A stretch of 21,084 nucleotides of DNA, taken from the NCBI GenBank assembly GCA_021816565.1, contig JAKAXN010000037.1, forward strand, positions 1-21,084. The letters are read 5' to 3'. The translations under genes were made by a program, and so were the position numbers. The DNA comes from Actinomycetes bacterium. Its GTDB lineage: Bacteria > Actinomycetota > Acidimicrobiia > Acidimicrobiales > Palsa-688. The notes under the pieces are model-generated. The model had not been told where the DNA came from. It worked only from the letters and a program-made list of their open reading frames with translations, and ran no database searches. Shown here piece by piece: positions 7,368-14,625 of this stretch (positions are counted from its first letter, which is position 1; each line of letters opens with the position of its first letter).

Positions 7368-9086
7368 CTAGGACTGCGGGCAGGCGGCCGGGGCAGGTGG
7401 GTGCAGCACCGACGCCGACAGCTCGATGGTCCCGGCTGCCAGGGCGGTGATGGTGGTCCACTGGTACGGGGAGGCGCTGGCCTGGCCGGCGCCGGTGGGC
7501 ACCGCGGCCGGGGCCACGCAGGCCGCCCCGGAGGTGACCGCCCAGAAGTTGGTGTAGCGGACCCGGACGGTCATCCGGCCGGGGGCGTGGGCGGTGATGA
7601 ACAGGTGGTCCGGCTCGAGGGCGGTGAGCGTGCCGGGCCCGCTCAGCAGGCCGGGGCTGGTGGTGACCCGCCACAGCTTCCAGTCCCTGGTGCTCCACAC
7701 CAGCCGCAGGTCGGTGAGCCGGCCGGAGGTCAGCAGGGCCCCCTCGGCCCGGGCCGCGTAGTCCAGCGGAGCGGCCGGGAGGGCCACGTAGGACACCCCC
7801 TCGGCGTCGAGCCAGGCCTGGTAGGCGGCCGGGGTGAGGGCGCCGGGGGTGTAGAAGAGCGGGTTGTCGGCGATGTCCAGCTGGCGTTCCCAGCCCCGGG
7901 CCAGGGCCACGTGGGGGGCCACGTAGGCCGACTCCCAGTGGTCCAGCGTGGGGGGTATCTCCACCCGTACCGGCTCGGGCGCCACCTTGGCCAGTTCGGT
8001 CACGATCGGGGTGTAGAACGACGCCTGGGTGAACGACGCCCGGGCCGGGGACGTGATGATCCCGTTCCAGGGGGCCCACTGCCACGCCGCGAACGGCACC
8101 ACCAGCACCACCGCCAGGTACCGCCACCTTCCGGGCAGGAACAAATTGCGGCCCCGCGACAGTCGGCGCAGCACCTCGGACTGGCTGAGGCGGGCCAGCG
8201 CCGGGCCCGGAGCGGTCAGGAAGCAGGCCAGCAGCGGCACCCCGATGGACGCCGCCAGCCGGGGGGCGTTGCCGCCCAGCGGGTTCGGCACCACGAACGA
8301 GAACATCGACGCCGCCGCGTAGAACAGCGCCCCCAGCCGCACCGCCGGGGTGGTCTGCACGAGCGGGGTCAAGGCGGTCAGGCACAGCAGCTCGGTGGGC
8401 ACCAACCCGGTCCAGGGGAACGGGAACGGTCCGGTGCCGGGGAACAGCAGGCCGATGGCCCCGATGACGGCCAGATTGACCACCGCGGTGGCGATGATCC
8501 AGCGCCGCCGCTTCAGGTTGTACGCGGCCCACGCCAGGCAGGCCATGGCCAGGAACGCCGCGGCCAGCGGGGAGAACAGGGCCGACACCAGCCCCAGCGT
8601 CACCGCCAGGGCCCGGCGGCCCTTCTGCAGGAAGACCAGCGCGGCCAGCCCGGCCGCCTCACCGGCCAGGAACGGCCACTGGCCGATGGTCACCGGCAGC
8701 AGCGTCGAGACGGCGAAGTACCACGTGCCGAGGGGACGGGCTCCGAGATAGGAGCGGATCACCCGGTCGAACGACCATGTGGCGACCACCGCCGAGGCCA
8801 CGGCCACGACCTGCAGGCCGAAGATGCCGGCCACGGGCGGGAACAGGACGCTGTAGCCGAGAGGGAAGTTGCCGGCGTACCAGCCGCTGTCCCAGAGCAT
8901 CAGGCCGTGGAGCTGGAACTGCACCACCCGGTAGGTCTGGGCCGCCTGATCGACGCCGCGCCAGCCGAGCAGCAGGGCCAGGCTGGCCAGGGCGAAGGCC
9001 AGGGCCGCCGGGGCCAGGGAGGAGACGGACCGCCGGATCCGGGGGGCCCAACGGGCGTACTGGGGGGAGGAGTAGACGAAGGCCAT
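7368..9086 (-). CDS. Polytopic membrane protein, GT-C glycosyltransferase-like
   Basis: The 572-residue protein has roughly eight to ten hydrophobic segments between residues 24 and 338, followed by a C-terminal soluble region of about 230 residues. Between the first two segments it carries WDSGWYAGNFPLGYS (65-79). An acidic residue (D66) in the first extracytoplasmic loop is typical of GT-C lipid-linked-sugar glycosyltransferases such as PMT and mannosyltransferase families. The C-terminal part has GVSYVALPAAPLD and a TRDWKLWRV strand, as seen in large actinobacterial membrane proteins of unknown function. I cannot assign donor or acceptor. Start choice is uncertain: the ATG at 9086 has a TAGACT element 20 bases upstream, while an in-frame ATG at 9140 would add 18 residues. 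A longer start at 9185 would overlap the divergent gene and is unlikely. Confidence 0.72.
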   Translation of the reverse strand: MAFVYSSPQYARWAPRIRRSVSSLAPAALAFALASLALLLGWRGVDQAAQTYRVVQFQLHGLMLWDSGWYAGNFPLGYSVLFPPVAGIFGLQVVAVASAVVATWSFDRVIRSYLGARPLGTWYFAVSTLLPVTIGQWPFLAGEAAGLAALVFLQKGRRALAVTLGLVSALFSPLAAAFLAMACLAWAAYNLKRRRWIIATAVVNLAVIGAIGLLFPGTGPFPFPWTGLVPTELLCLTALTPLVQTTPAVRLGALFYAAASMFSFVVPNPLGGNAPRLAASIGVPLLACFLTAPGPALARLSQSEVLRRLSRGRNLFLPGRWRYLAVVLVVPFAAWQWAPWNGIITSPARASFTQASFYTPIVTELAKVAPEPVRVEIPPTLDHWESAYVAPHVALARGWERQLDIADNPLFYTPGALTPAAYQAWLDAEGVSYVALPAAPLDYAARAEGALLTSGRLTDLRLVWSTRDWKLWRVTTSPGLLSGPGTLTALEPDHLFITAHAPGRMTVRVRYTNFWAVTSGAACVAPAAVPTGAGQASASPYQWTTITALAAGTIELSASVLHPPAPAACPQS

Positions 9087-9106
9087 AAGGGGTGGACGGC
9101 GGCGGC

Positions 9107-9112
9107 AGTCTA
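9107..9112 (-). promoter_or_regulatory. Possible -10 element (TAGACT) of the GT-C-like membrane protein gene
   Basis: TAGACT fits TAnnnT on the minus strand and would give a leader of about 13 bases before the ATG at 9086. If the true start is the ATG at 9140, this element lies inside the coding region and is coincidental. Confidence 0.3.
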
Positions 9113-9154
9113 CTGAGGGCGTCCCCGCCGATGTGCTCATTCTCACCCGGCGGG

Positions 9155-9160
9155 TACCGT
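9155..9160 (+). promoter_or_regulatory. -10 element (TACCGT) of the SRAP gene
   Basis: TACCGT lies 8 bases before the GTG at 9169. That GTG is the firmly established start because family catalysis requires cysteine as residue 2, so this is one of the better anchored examples of the leaderless arrangement in the window. Confidence 0.55.
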
Positions 9161-9168
9161 GACCGGCC

Positions 9169-9927
9169 GTGTGCGGCAGATACACCTCGACCTCGACGGC
9201 GGCCGAGCTGGCCGAGGTGTTCGAGGTGGACGAGGTCCGGGCCGCCGAGATGCCCGCCCGCTACAACGTGGCCCCCAGCGTGGCGGTCTACGCGGTGGCC
9301 CTGTCCCGGCGGGCCGACCGGGCCGATGGCGGCGATGATCCCGACGAGGGGGTGAAAGGTCCCCGCCGGGTGCTCGGGACCTTCCGCTGGGGGCTGGTCC
9401 CGTCCTGGGCCCGGGACCCGGCCGTCGGGAGCCGGATGATCAATGCCCGGGCCGAGGGCGTCACCGGCAAGCCGGCCTACCGGGCCGCCATCGCCCGGCG
9501 CCGGTGCCTCATCCCGGCTGACGCCTTCTACGAGTGGCAGAGGCGCACCCTCGACGGGCGGCCGGCCGGGAAGCTGCCCTGGGCCCTGCGCCGCCGGGAC
9601 GGGCGGCCGATGGCCCTGGCCGGGATCTGGGAGGTCTGGCGGCCCGGGGGCGACCCGGCCGCCGAGGCGCTGCGCACCTGCGCCATCATCACGACCTCGG
9701 CCAACGAGACGGTCGCCCCCATCCACGACCGGATGCCGGTGATCCTCGAGCCGGGGGACTGGGCGGCGTGGCTGGACCCGGGCACCGACCCGGCGGTGGT
9801 GGGGGCCCTGATGGCCCCGGCCGCCGCCGACGTGCTCGAGGCCTTCCCGGTGAGCAGCCTGGTCAACCGGGTGGCCAACGAGGGCCCGCAGCTGCTCGAG
9901 CCGCTACCGGCGCCGCCCGGCGGCTAG
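9169..9927 (+). CDS. SRAP/HMCES-family abasic-site DNA-protein crosslink protein
   Basis: The protein (252 residues) starts MCGRYT, with the catalytic Cys2 that becomes N-terminal when Met is removed. In this family the cysteine forms a thiazolidine link to abasic sites in single-stranded DNA and so shields them during replication. Other family residues are visible: N33 in ARYNVAPS, the TFRWGLVPSWA block (71-81), INARAE (91-96), E122 in AFYEW and H186 in APIHDRMPVIL. About 20 residues of charged, Asp/Gly/Arg-rich sequence at 46-66 form an insertion before TFRWGL. E. coli YedK is the bacterial prototype. The start GTG is certain because Cys must follow it. The stop codon shares the palindrome CTAG with the stop of the convergent gene. 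Confidence 0.93.
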   Translation: MCGRYTSTSTAAELAEVFEVDEVRAAEMPARYNVAPSVAVYAVALSRRADRADGGDDPDEGVKGPRRVLGTFRWGLVPSWARDPAVGSRMINARAEGVTGKPAYRAAIARRRCLIPADAFYEWQRRTLDGRPAGKLPWALRRRDGRPMALAGIWEVWRPGGDPAAEALRTCAIITTSANETVAPIHDRMPVILEPGDWAAWLDPGTDPAVVGALMAPAAADVLEAFPVSSLVNRVANEGPQLLEPLPAPPGG

Positions 9928-10661
9928 AGCCGGACCGCGGCCCAGGCCTCGACGACGGAGCGGTCGCCGAAGACCTCCACCCCGGCCCGGTCGGGGCCGG
10001 TGCGGTTCCACAGCCACAGGAACAGCCCGGCCGCCGGCCCCCTGAGGGCGGTGTCGGCCTTGGTGTGGTCCCGGCGCACGGCCAGGTCGGCGGCGCCGAA
10101 GTCCAGCGACCACTCCCCGGGGGTGTCGGTGGCGTGCAGGTGGAGGGTGCCGCTGAGCTCCGGGACCGGGTGGCGGGCCAGGTAGCCGGGGAGGATCTGG
10201 CCCAGGAGCTCGTCCACCCCGTCGGCCGCCAGCTCCGGCTCCATGGTGCCCGGCTGGCCCGCGGCCTGTTCCACGTCGAAGAGGTGCACCGCGGTCTCCA
10301 TGGCCATCCGGCGGCGCCACCAGCCGACGTCTCCCCGGTCGGCGGAGGTGAAGATCCACGCCGGGGCGTCGGGCTCGTGCGACGACAGGGCGTCGAGTAG
10401 CGCGGCCCGCTGCTTCCGGAACCAGCCGTCCAGCGCTTCCTGCTCGGCCGGGGGCTGCTCGCGCGTCATGGCGGGCCGCTCGCCGGCCGCCGCCACCACC
10501 AGGGCGGCCCAGCTGTAGACGCCGCCCAGGTGGCCGACCATCTCGGCCACCGTCCATCCCGGGCAGGCCTCGACCGCGGCGCCGAGATGCCCGGCGGCCA
10601 GGTCGATCAGCGCCTCGCTGTCGGCGGCCAGGGCGGAGAGATGCGCTCCGGTGTCGGTCAC
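9924..10661 (-). CDS. MDMPI/DinB-like mycothiol-dependent-enzyme-family protein
   Basis: The 245-residue protein belongs to the maleylpyruvate isomerase/DinB-like family of actinobacteria. It has the WTVAEMVGHLGGVYSWA helix (H44) and the METAVHLFDVEQAAGQP helix (E122, H126), which supply the usual metal-binding triad. The C-terminal half has an alpha/beta MDMPI_C-like domain with TALRGPAAGLFLWLWNR. Members use or are proposed to use mycothiol as cofactor; the actual substrate is unknown. The GTG start at 10661 lies two bases after the dxs TGA, so translation is probably coupled to dxs. Longer in-frame reading into dxs is antisense-free but has no family match. The stop is in CTAG, shared with the convergent SRAP gene. 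Confidence 0.86.
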   Translation of the reverse strand: MTDTGAHLSALAADSEALIDLAAGHLGAAVEACPGWTVAEMVGHLGGVYSWAALVVAAAGERPAMTREQPPAEQEALDGWFRKQRAALLDALSSHEPDAPAWIFTSADRGDVGWWRRRMAMETAVHLFDVEQAAGQPGTMEPELAADGVDELLGQILPGYLARHPVPELSGTLHLHATDTPGEWSLDFGAADLAVRRDHTKADTALRGPAAGLFLWLWNRTGPDRAGVEVFGDRSVVEAWAAVRL

Positions 10662-10663
10662 CC

Positions 10664-12580
10664 TCAGGCCTGCTCGAGGGCGCCGGTGGCCTCGAGGCCG
10701 TCGGACCGGCGGGGCAGGGCCTTGGAGACGGCCGCCGCGACGCCCGGGCCGTCCAGGCCCAGCTGCGACAGGATCTGGTCCTGGGAGCCGTGGGGTATGA
10801 ACGCGGTGGGGACGCCCAGCGTCAGCACCGGGGGAGCGGTGCGGGTCTCGTGCAGGTCGGCCACCGCGTCGGCTATGAACGACCCGGCGCCCCCGGAGCG
10901 GACCCCGTCCTCCACCGTCACGACCAGCTCGTGCCGGCCGGCGTCGACCACCATGCGGGGGTCGAGCGGCCTCACCACCCGCACGTCCCAGAGGGTGACG
11001 TCGGTGCCCTCGGCAGCCAGGATCTCCACCGCCTCCTCGGCGGCGGCCAGCATCTTGCCCACCGCCAGGATGCACACGGTGGGTCGGTCCCCCCGGCGCA
11101 CCAGGCGGGCGTTGAGGCCCGAGCCCACCTGGTCGGGACCGACCTGACGGGCCGCCCCCCGGGGGTAGCGGATGGAGGACGGGCCGCTCAGCTCCAGGGC
11201 GGTGTCGAGCATCACCGGCAGCTCCTGGGCCGAGGAGGGGGCGAAGATGGTCATGCCGGGGATGCGCAGGCACAGCGCCATGTCCAGCACCCCGTGGTGG
11301 CTGGGTCCGTCCGGCCCGGTGATACCGGCCCGGTCCAGGGCGAACACGACGGGCTGGCCGTGCAGTCCCACGTCCATGTTGGCCTGGTCGAAGGCCCTGG
11401 AGAAGAACGTGGCGTACACCGCCACGACCGGCCGGAGGCCCCCCATGGCCATCCCGGCGGCCGAGGTCACCGCGGTCTGCTCGGCTATGCCGACGTCGAA
11501 GTACCGGTCCGGCCAGCGGGCTGCGAAGGGCAGCAACCCGGTGGGGCCGGGCATGGCCGCGGTGATGGCCACCAGGTTGGGCCACCGCTCACCGGCCCCC
11601 AGCATGGCCTCGTTGAACGCCTGGGTGTAGCCCTTGAGGGCGTGGGGGTCGTCCCCGGGGCCCACAACCGGGTCGAACACCGGGGCGTCGTGCAGGCAGC
11701 GCTCGTCGTCGTCCTCGGCCGGGGCGTAGCCGCGACCCTTGCGGGTGAGGGCGTGCACGACGATGGGCCCGTCGAACTCGGCCGCCTGCATCAGCGCCAG
11801 CTCCATCCCCTCGATGTCGTGGCCGTCGATGGGGCCGACGTAGCGGACGCCGAGGGCCTCGAAGAACGCCGGGGGCTCGATCACCTCGCGCACCGCCGAG
11901 TACAGGCCCTGGAGGCTGCTGTAGGCCAGGTTGCCCACGCCGGGCAGGTCCTTGAGCCGCTCCTCCATGCGGGACCGCATCGAGGTCAGCCCGGGGTGGA
12001 GCCGGAGCTTGGTCAGGCTCTCCGACAGCCGGGAGATGGTCGGGGCATAGGAGCGGCCGTTGTCGTTGAGCACGATGACCACCCGGCTCCCGCTGTGGCC
12101 CAGGTTGTTGAGACCCTCGAAGGCCATGCCCCCGGTCATGGACCCGTCACCGATGACCGCCACCACCCGCCGGTCGGGGGTGGTGCTGCGGGCCACCGCC
12201 GCGGCCAGGCCGTGGGCGTAGCTCAAGATGGTCGAGGCGTGGCTGTTCTCCACCCAGTCGTGCACCGATTCGGCCCGGCTCGGGTAGCCCGACAGCCCGC
12301 CGCCCTGGCGCAGGGCCGAGAACATCTCGCGCCGCCCGGTCAGCAGCTTGTGCACGTACGCCTGGTGGCCGGTGTCCCACAGCAGGATGTCTCGCGGCGA
12401 GGAGAAGACCCGGTGCAAGGCGATGGTGAGCTCGACCGCCCCCAGGTTGGAGCCCAGGTGGCCACCGTTGGTCGCAACTGCGTTCACGATGAAGGCCCGG
12501 ATCTCGGCGGCCAGGGTCTGCAACTCATCCTGATCGAGCCTGACCAGGTCCGTCGGTGAGTTGATGGACTCCAGAAGCAT
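10664..12580 (-). CDS. dxs: 1-deoxy-D-xylulose-5-phosphate synthase
   Basis: The 638-residue protein is a complete DXS, a thiamine-diphosphate enzyme joining pyruvate and glyceraldehyde-3-phosphate in the first step of the MEP isoprenoid pathway. Visible features are TNGGHLGSNLGAVELT with H41, the ThDP/Mg motif GDGSMTGG (144-151) through NDNGRSYAPT (172-181), and PIDGHD (250-255). The pyrimidine-domain glutamate E367 is in VGIAEQ, and DRAGITGPDGPSHHG is the usual third-domain signature. The ATG at 12580 gives the normal N-terminus and is preceded by TACCCT six bases upstream, so the message may be leaderless. Upstream in-frame codons have no family match. It is followed after two bases by the MDMPI-like gene and lies next to a polyprenyl synthase gene. 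Confidence 0.97.
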   Translation of the reverse strand: MLLESINSPTDLVRLDQDELQTLAAEIRAFIVNAVATNGGHLGSNLGAVELTIALHRVFSSPRDILLWDTGHQAYVHKLLTGRREMFSALRQGGGLSGYPSRAESVHDWVENSHASTILSYAHGLAAAVARSTTPDRRVVAVIGDGSMTGGMAFEGLNNLGHSGSRVVIVLNDNGRSYAPTISRLSESLTKLRLHPGLTSMRSRMEERLKDLPGVGNLAYSSLQGLYSAVREVIEPPAFFEALGVRYVGPIDGHDIEGMELALMQAAEFDGPIVVHALTRKGRGYAPAEDDDERCLHDAPVFDPVVGPGDDPHALKGYTQAFNEAMLGAGERWPNLVAITAAMPGPTGLLPFAARWPDRYFDVGIAEQTAVTSAAGMAMGGLRPVVAVYATFFSRAFDQANMDVGLHGQPVVFALDRAGITGPDGPSHHGVLDMALCLRIPGMTIFAPSSAQELPVMLDTALELSGPSSIRYPRGAARQVGPDQVGSGLNARLVRRGDRPTVCILAVGKMLAAAEEAVEILAAEGTDVTLWDVRVVRPLDPRMVVDAGRHELVVTVEDGVRSGGAGSFIADAVADLHETRTAPPVLTLGVPTAFIPHGSQDQILSQLGLDGPGVAAAVSKALPRRSDGLEATGALEQA

Positions 12581-12586
12581 TGACCG

Positions 12587-12592
12587 AGGGTA
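12587..12592 (-). promoter_or_regulatory. -10 element (TACCCT) of dxs
   Basis: TACCCT on the minus strand lies exactly 6 bases before the dxs ATG at 12580. No Shine-Dalgarno fits between them. The 74-bp gap to the polyprenyl synthase stop shows that dxs probably has its own promoter. Confidence 0.55.
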
Positions 12593-12654
12593 CCGCCACC
12601 CGGGAACCTCGGCGGACCGCTCCACCCATCGGGCGGGTCGGGAGGGGCCCCCGC

Positions 12655-13746
12655 TCAGCGGTCGCGGCCGGCCACGAAGCGGGCCAGCTCGCCGAGGGCC
12701 GTCGTGGCCTCGGCGGTGAGGGGCAGGTCGTCCAGGGCGGACTCGGCCCGGGCGACCAGCGAGGCGATCGAGGACTCCACCTCGGCCCGGGCGCCGGTCT
12801 CCTCGATCAGCTCCTGCATCGAGGTGACATCGGTATCGCTCAGATCGTCGGCGCCGAAGCGCCCGCTGAACCACTCCCGCCGCTGTCCCGACACCCGGGA
12901 CGCGGTCAGGCTGGCCAGGAGGGTCGGCTTGCCCTCGCGGAGGTCGTCGCCCACCGGCTTGCCGGTGACCGCCGGGTCGCCGAACACGCCGAGCAGGTCG
13001 TCCTTCAGCTGGAAGGCCTCCCCGAGCGGCAGCCCGAACTCCGACAGCGGGCCGGCCAGCCGGTCGAGGCGGTCGGGGGCGGCCAGGGCCGCGCCCAGGT
13101 GCAGGGGCCGCTCGATGGTGTACTTGGCGGTCTTGTACCGGCATATCCGCCGGGCCCGGGCCTCCCCGTCGGCCGGGCCGCCCACCCCTTCGGCCGTGCC
13201 TAGGACGTCCAGGTACTGCCCCACGTTGACCTCGAGGCGCATCTCCTCGAACACCGCCACCGCAGCGGGAGGGGCGCCGGCCAGCAGCCTGCTGCTGTAG
13301 ACCAGGGCCAGGTCACCGATGATGATGGCGCTGCCCTCGCCGAAGCGGCCCGGGGTGCCGGCCCAGCCCCGGCTGCGGTGCAGGTCGCTGAAGCGGATGT
13401 GCACGGTGTCGTTGCCGTGGCGGCGGGGCGACCCGTCGATGATGTCGTCGTGGATCAACGCCGCGGTGTGGAGCATCTCCAGTGCCGCCCCGGCGTCGGT
13501 GACCGCCGGGTCGGAACCGTCGCCGCCGGCCCCGACGAAAGCCCAGAAGCAGAAGGCCGGACGGAGTCGCTTGCCACCCGCCAGCACGTAGGACCGCAGG
13601 GCGTCGAAGGGGGCGGCCAGGTCCGGATCCACCCCGCTCCAGCGGCCGATCTCGCCGTCGAGCAGGTCGGAGAGCCTCCCGTTGACCGCCTCGGCCACCG
13701 GGCGCACCGCCCCGGGCAGGCCGGGTCGCCCGCTCGGCCCGCTCAC
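12655..13746 (-). CDS. Trans-type polyprenyl diphosphate synthase
   Basis: The 363-residue protein condenses isopentenyl diphosphate onto an allylic diphosphate. Residues in order: GGKRLRP (57-63), first aspartate-rich motif DDIID (100-104) followed by the RRHG basic patch, EVNVGQYLDV helix, YKTAKYTIERP, and second aspartate-rich motif in LKDDLLGVFGD (249 onwards). The E-type synthase features are complete. Product length (C15, C20 or longer) cannot be fixed by eye. There is no bulky pair five residues before DDIID (HTAALIHDD), which argues against a strict short-chain enzyme, so C20 or longer is plausible. The GTG start at 13746 overlaps the PAP2-gene stop in GTGA. A longer reading into that gene has no support. 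Confidence 0.92.
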   Translation of the reverse strand: MSGPSGRPGLPGAVRPVAEAVNGRLSDLLDGEIGRWSGVDPDLAAPFDALRSYVLAGGKRLRPAFCFWAFVGAGGDGSDPAVTDAGAALEMLHTAALIHDDIIDGSPRRHGNDTVHIRFSDLHRSRGWAGTPGRFGEGSAIIIGDLALVYSSRLLAGAPPAAVAVFEEMRLEVNVGQYLDVLGTAEGVGGPADGEARARRICRYKTAKYTIERPLHLGAALAAPDRLDRLAGPLSEFGLPLGEAFQLKDDLLGVFGDPAVTGKPVGDDLREGKPTLLASLTASRVSGQRREWFSGRFGADDLSDTDVTSMQELIEETGARAEVESSIASLVARAESALDDLPLTAEATTALGELARFVAGRDR

Positions 13747-14567
13747 CGGCCCGCCCGGGCCGGTGAGTCCCCGGAGGCCACCGCCGCAGGCGCCACGGCC
13801 CGGGCGCCGGCCCGTCGGTCCAGCCACCCGGTGAGCCAGCGGGCCAGCGCGTAGGAGACGGCCAGCAGGAGCAGCCCGGCGATCACGTCACCGAAGTAGT
13901 GGTTGGCGGTCACGATGATGGCGAAGATGGTCATGGCCGGGTACACGAACACGAGGGGCCGGGCCCAGCGGGGCCGGATCAGAGAGAAGACCGCGCACGC
14001 GCACCAGGCCGCCCAGGTGGTGTGCAGGCTGGGCATGGCCGCGTACTGATCGGACACGTCGTTGATCGGGCCGCTCGAGAAGTTCCATATGCCACCGATG
14101 ACCCTGAGGGTGTCGACGAAGTGGTAGTGGGACGGCAGGAGGCGGGGCGGCATCAGGGGGAAGAACATGAATCCGATCAGCGCCAGGCCGGTGGCGAAGG
14201 CCAGGGTGTTGCGCCACAGGCGGTACCGCGCCGGGAACCAGAAGAACAGGAGCACCAGCACCCCGATGGCGGCGAGGAAGTGGATGGTGCCGTAGAAATC
14301 GTCGCACGCCTCGATCAGCAACCGGTGCGACAGGAAGAAGTGCTGGATGTTCTCCTCGTGGAACATGCCGAACCAGCGCTCCACCCGGATGAGGCGCCGG
14401 GCGTTGGTGTAGGCCTGGAACACCGACACCGGCTTGGTGCCGCGCACGTCGCGCACGAAGGTGTAGGCCAGGTAGAACGCCGCGATTATCAGCACCTCTC
14501 GCCACCACTGCGACCGCCTCACGGGTCGGCGGACGGGGCCTGAAGGGGGGGGTTCTGGATCGGGCAA
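13743..14567 (-). CDS. PAP2-family membrane phosphatase (Aur1/IPC synthase-like branch)
   Basis: The integral membrane protein is about 274 residues with five or six hydrophobic segments. It carries the PAP2 phosphatase signature in the form MPSLHTTWA and NHYFGDVIAG, containing the catalytic histidines and the aspartate. The order RLIRVERWFGMFHEE near the N-terminus and LMPPRLLP before the catalytic block are like the PAP2_3/inositol-phosphorylceramide-synthase-related branch rather than BacA or PgpB. It could dephosphorylate a prenyl or lipid phosphate, or transfer a phospho-head group. The start is uncertain: TTG at 14567 has TATTCT seven bases upstream, and a GTG at 14522 would also be in frame. 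The stop overlaps the polyprenyl synthase start by four bases. The divergent neighbour is an L,D-transpeptidase. Confidence 0.85.
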   Translation of the reverse strand: MPDPEPPPSGPVRRPVRRSQWWREVLIIAAFYLAYTFVRDVRGTKPVSVFQAYTNARRLIRVERWFGMFHEENIQHFFLSHRLLIEACDDFYGTIHFLAAIGVLVLLFFWFPARYRLWRNTLAFATGLALIGFMFFPLMPPRLLPSHYHFVDTLRVIGGIWNFSSGPINDVSDQYAAMPSLHTTWAAWCACAVFSLIRPRWARPLVFVYPAMTIFAIIVTANHYFGDVIAGLLLLAVSYALARWLTGWLDRRAGARAVAPAAVASGDSPARAGR

Positions 14568-14574
14568 CCGGTTG

Positions 14575-14580
14575 AGAATA
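14575..14580 (-). promoter_or_regulatory. -10 element (TATTCT) of the PAP2-family gene
   Basis: TATTCT on the minus strand fits TAnnnT and stands out as a short AT-rich island in a GC-rich window. It lies 7 bases before the TTG proposed as start (14567), which supports that start and a leaderless message. Confidence 0.5.
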
Positions 14581-14614
14581 ATGAACCGTTGCGGGTCCGT
14601 CGGGGCGGGATGGC

Positions 14615-14618
14615 AGGA
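14615..14618 (+). promoter_or_regulatory. Weak ribosome binding site deciding the L,D-transpeptidase start
   Basis: AGGA lies seven bases before the GTG at 14626. This GTG gives the shortest protein with an intact membrane anchor. An ATG at 14581 in the same frame lacks a ribosome binding site. Confidence 0.35.
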
Positions 14619-14625
14619 TGACCAT

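Noticed and set aside
7401..9116. Plus-strand 571-codon open frame opposite the GT-C-like membrane protein
   Set aside because: Translation is Gln/Gly/Arg/His-rich and lacks domains, while the minus strand gives a convincing membrane topology.
10790..12559. Plus-strand 589-codon open frame opposite dxs
   Set aside because: Antisense shadow of a fully conserved DXS; no start signal or motif.
12581..13144. In-frame extension of dxs into the polyprenyl synthase gene
   Set aside because: DXS has its normal N-terminus at 12580 and a TACCCT element just ahead; the extension has no homology and lies over another real gene in another frame.
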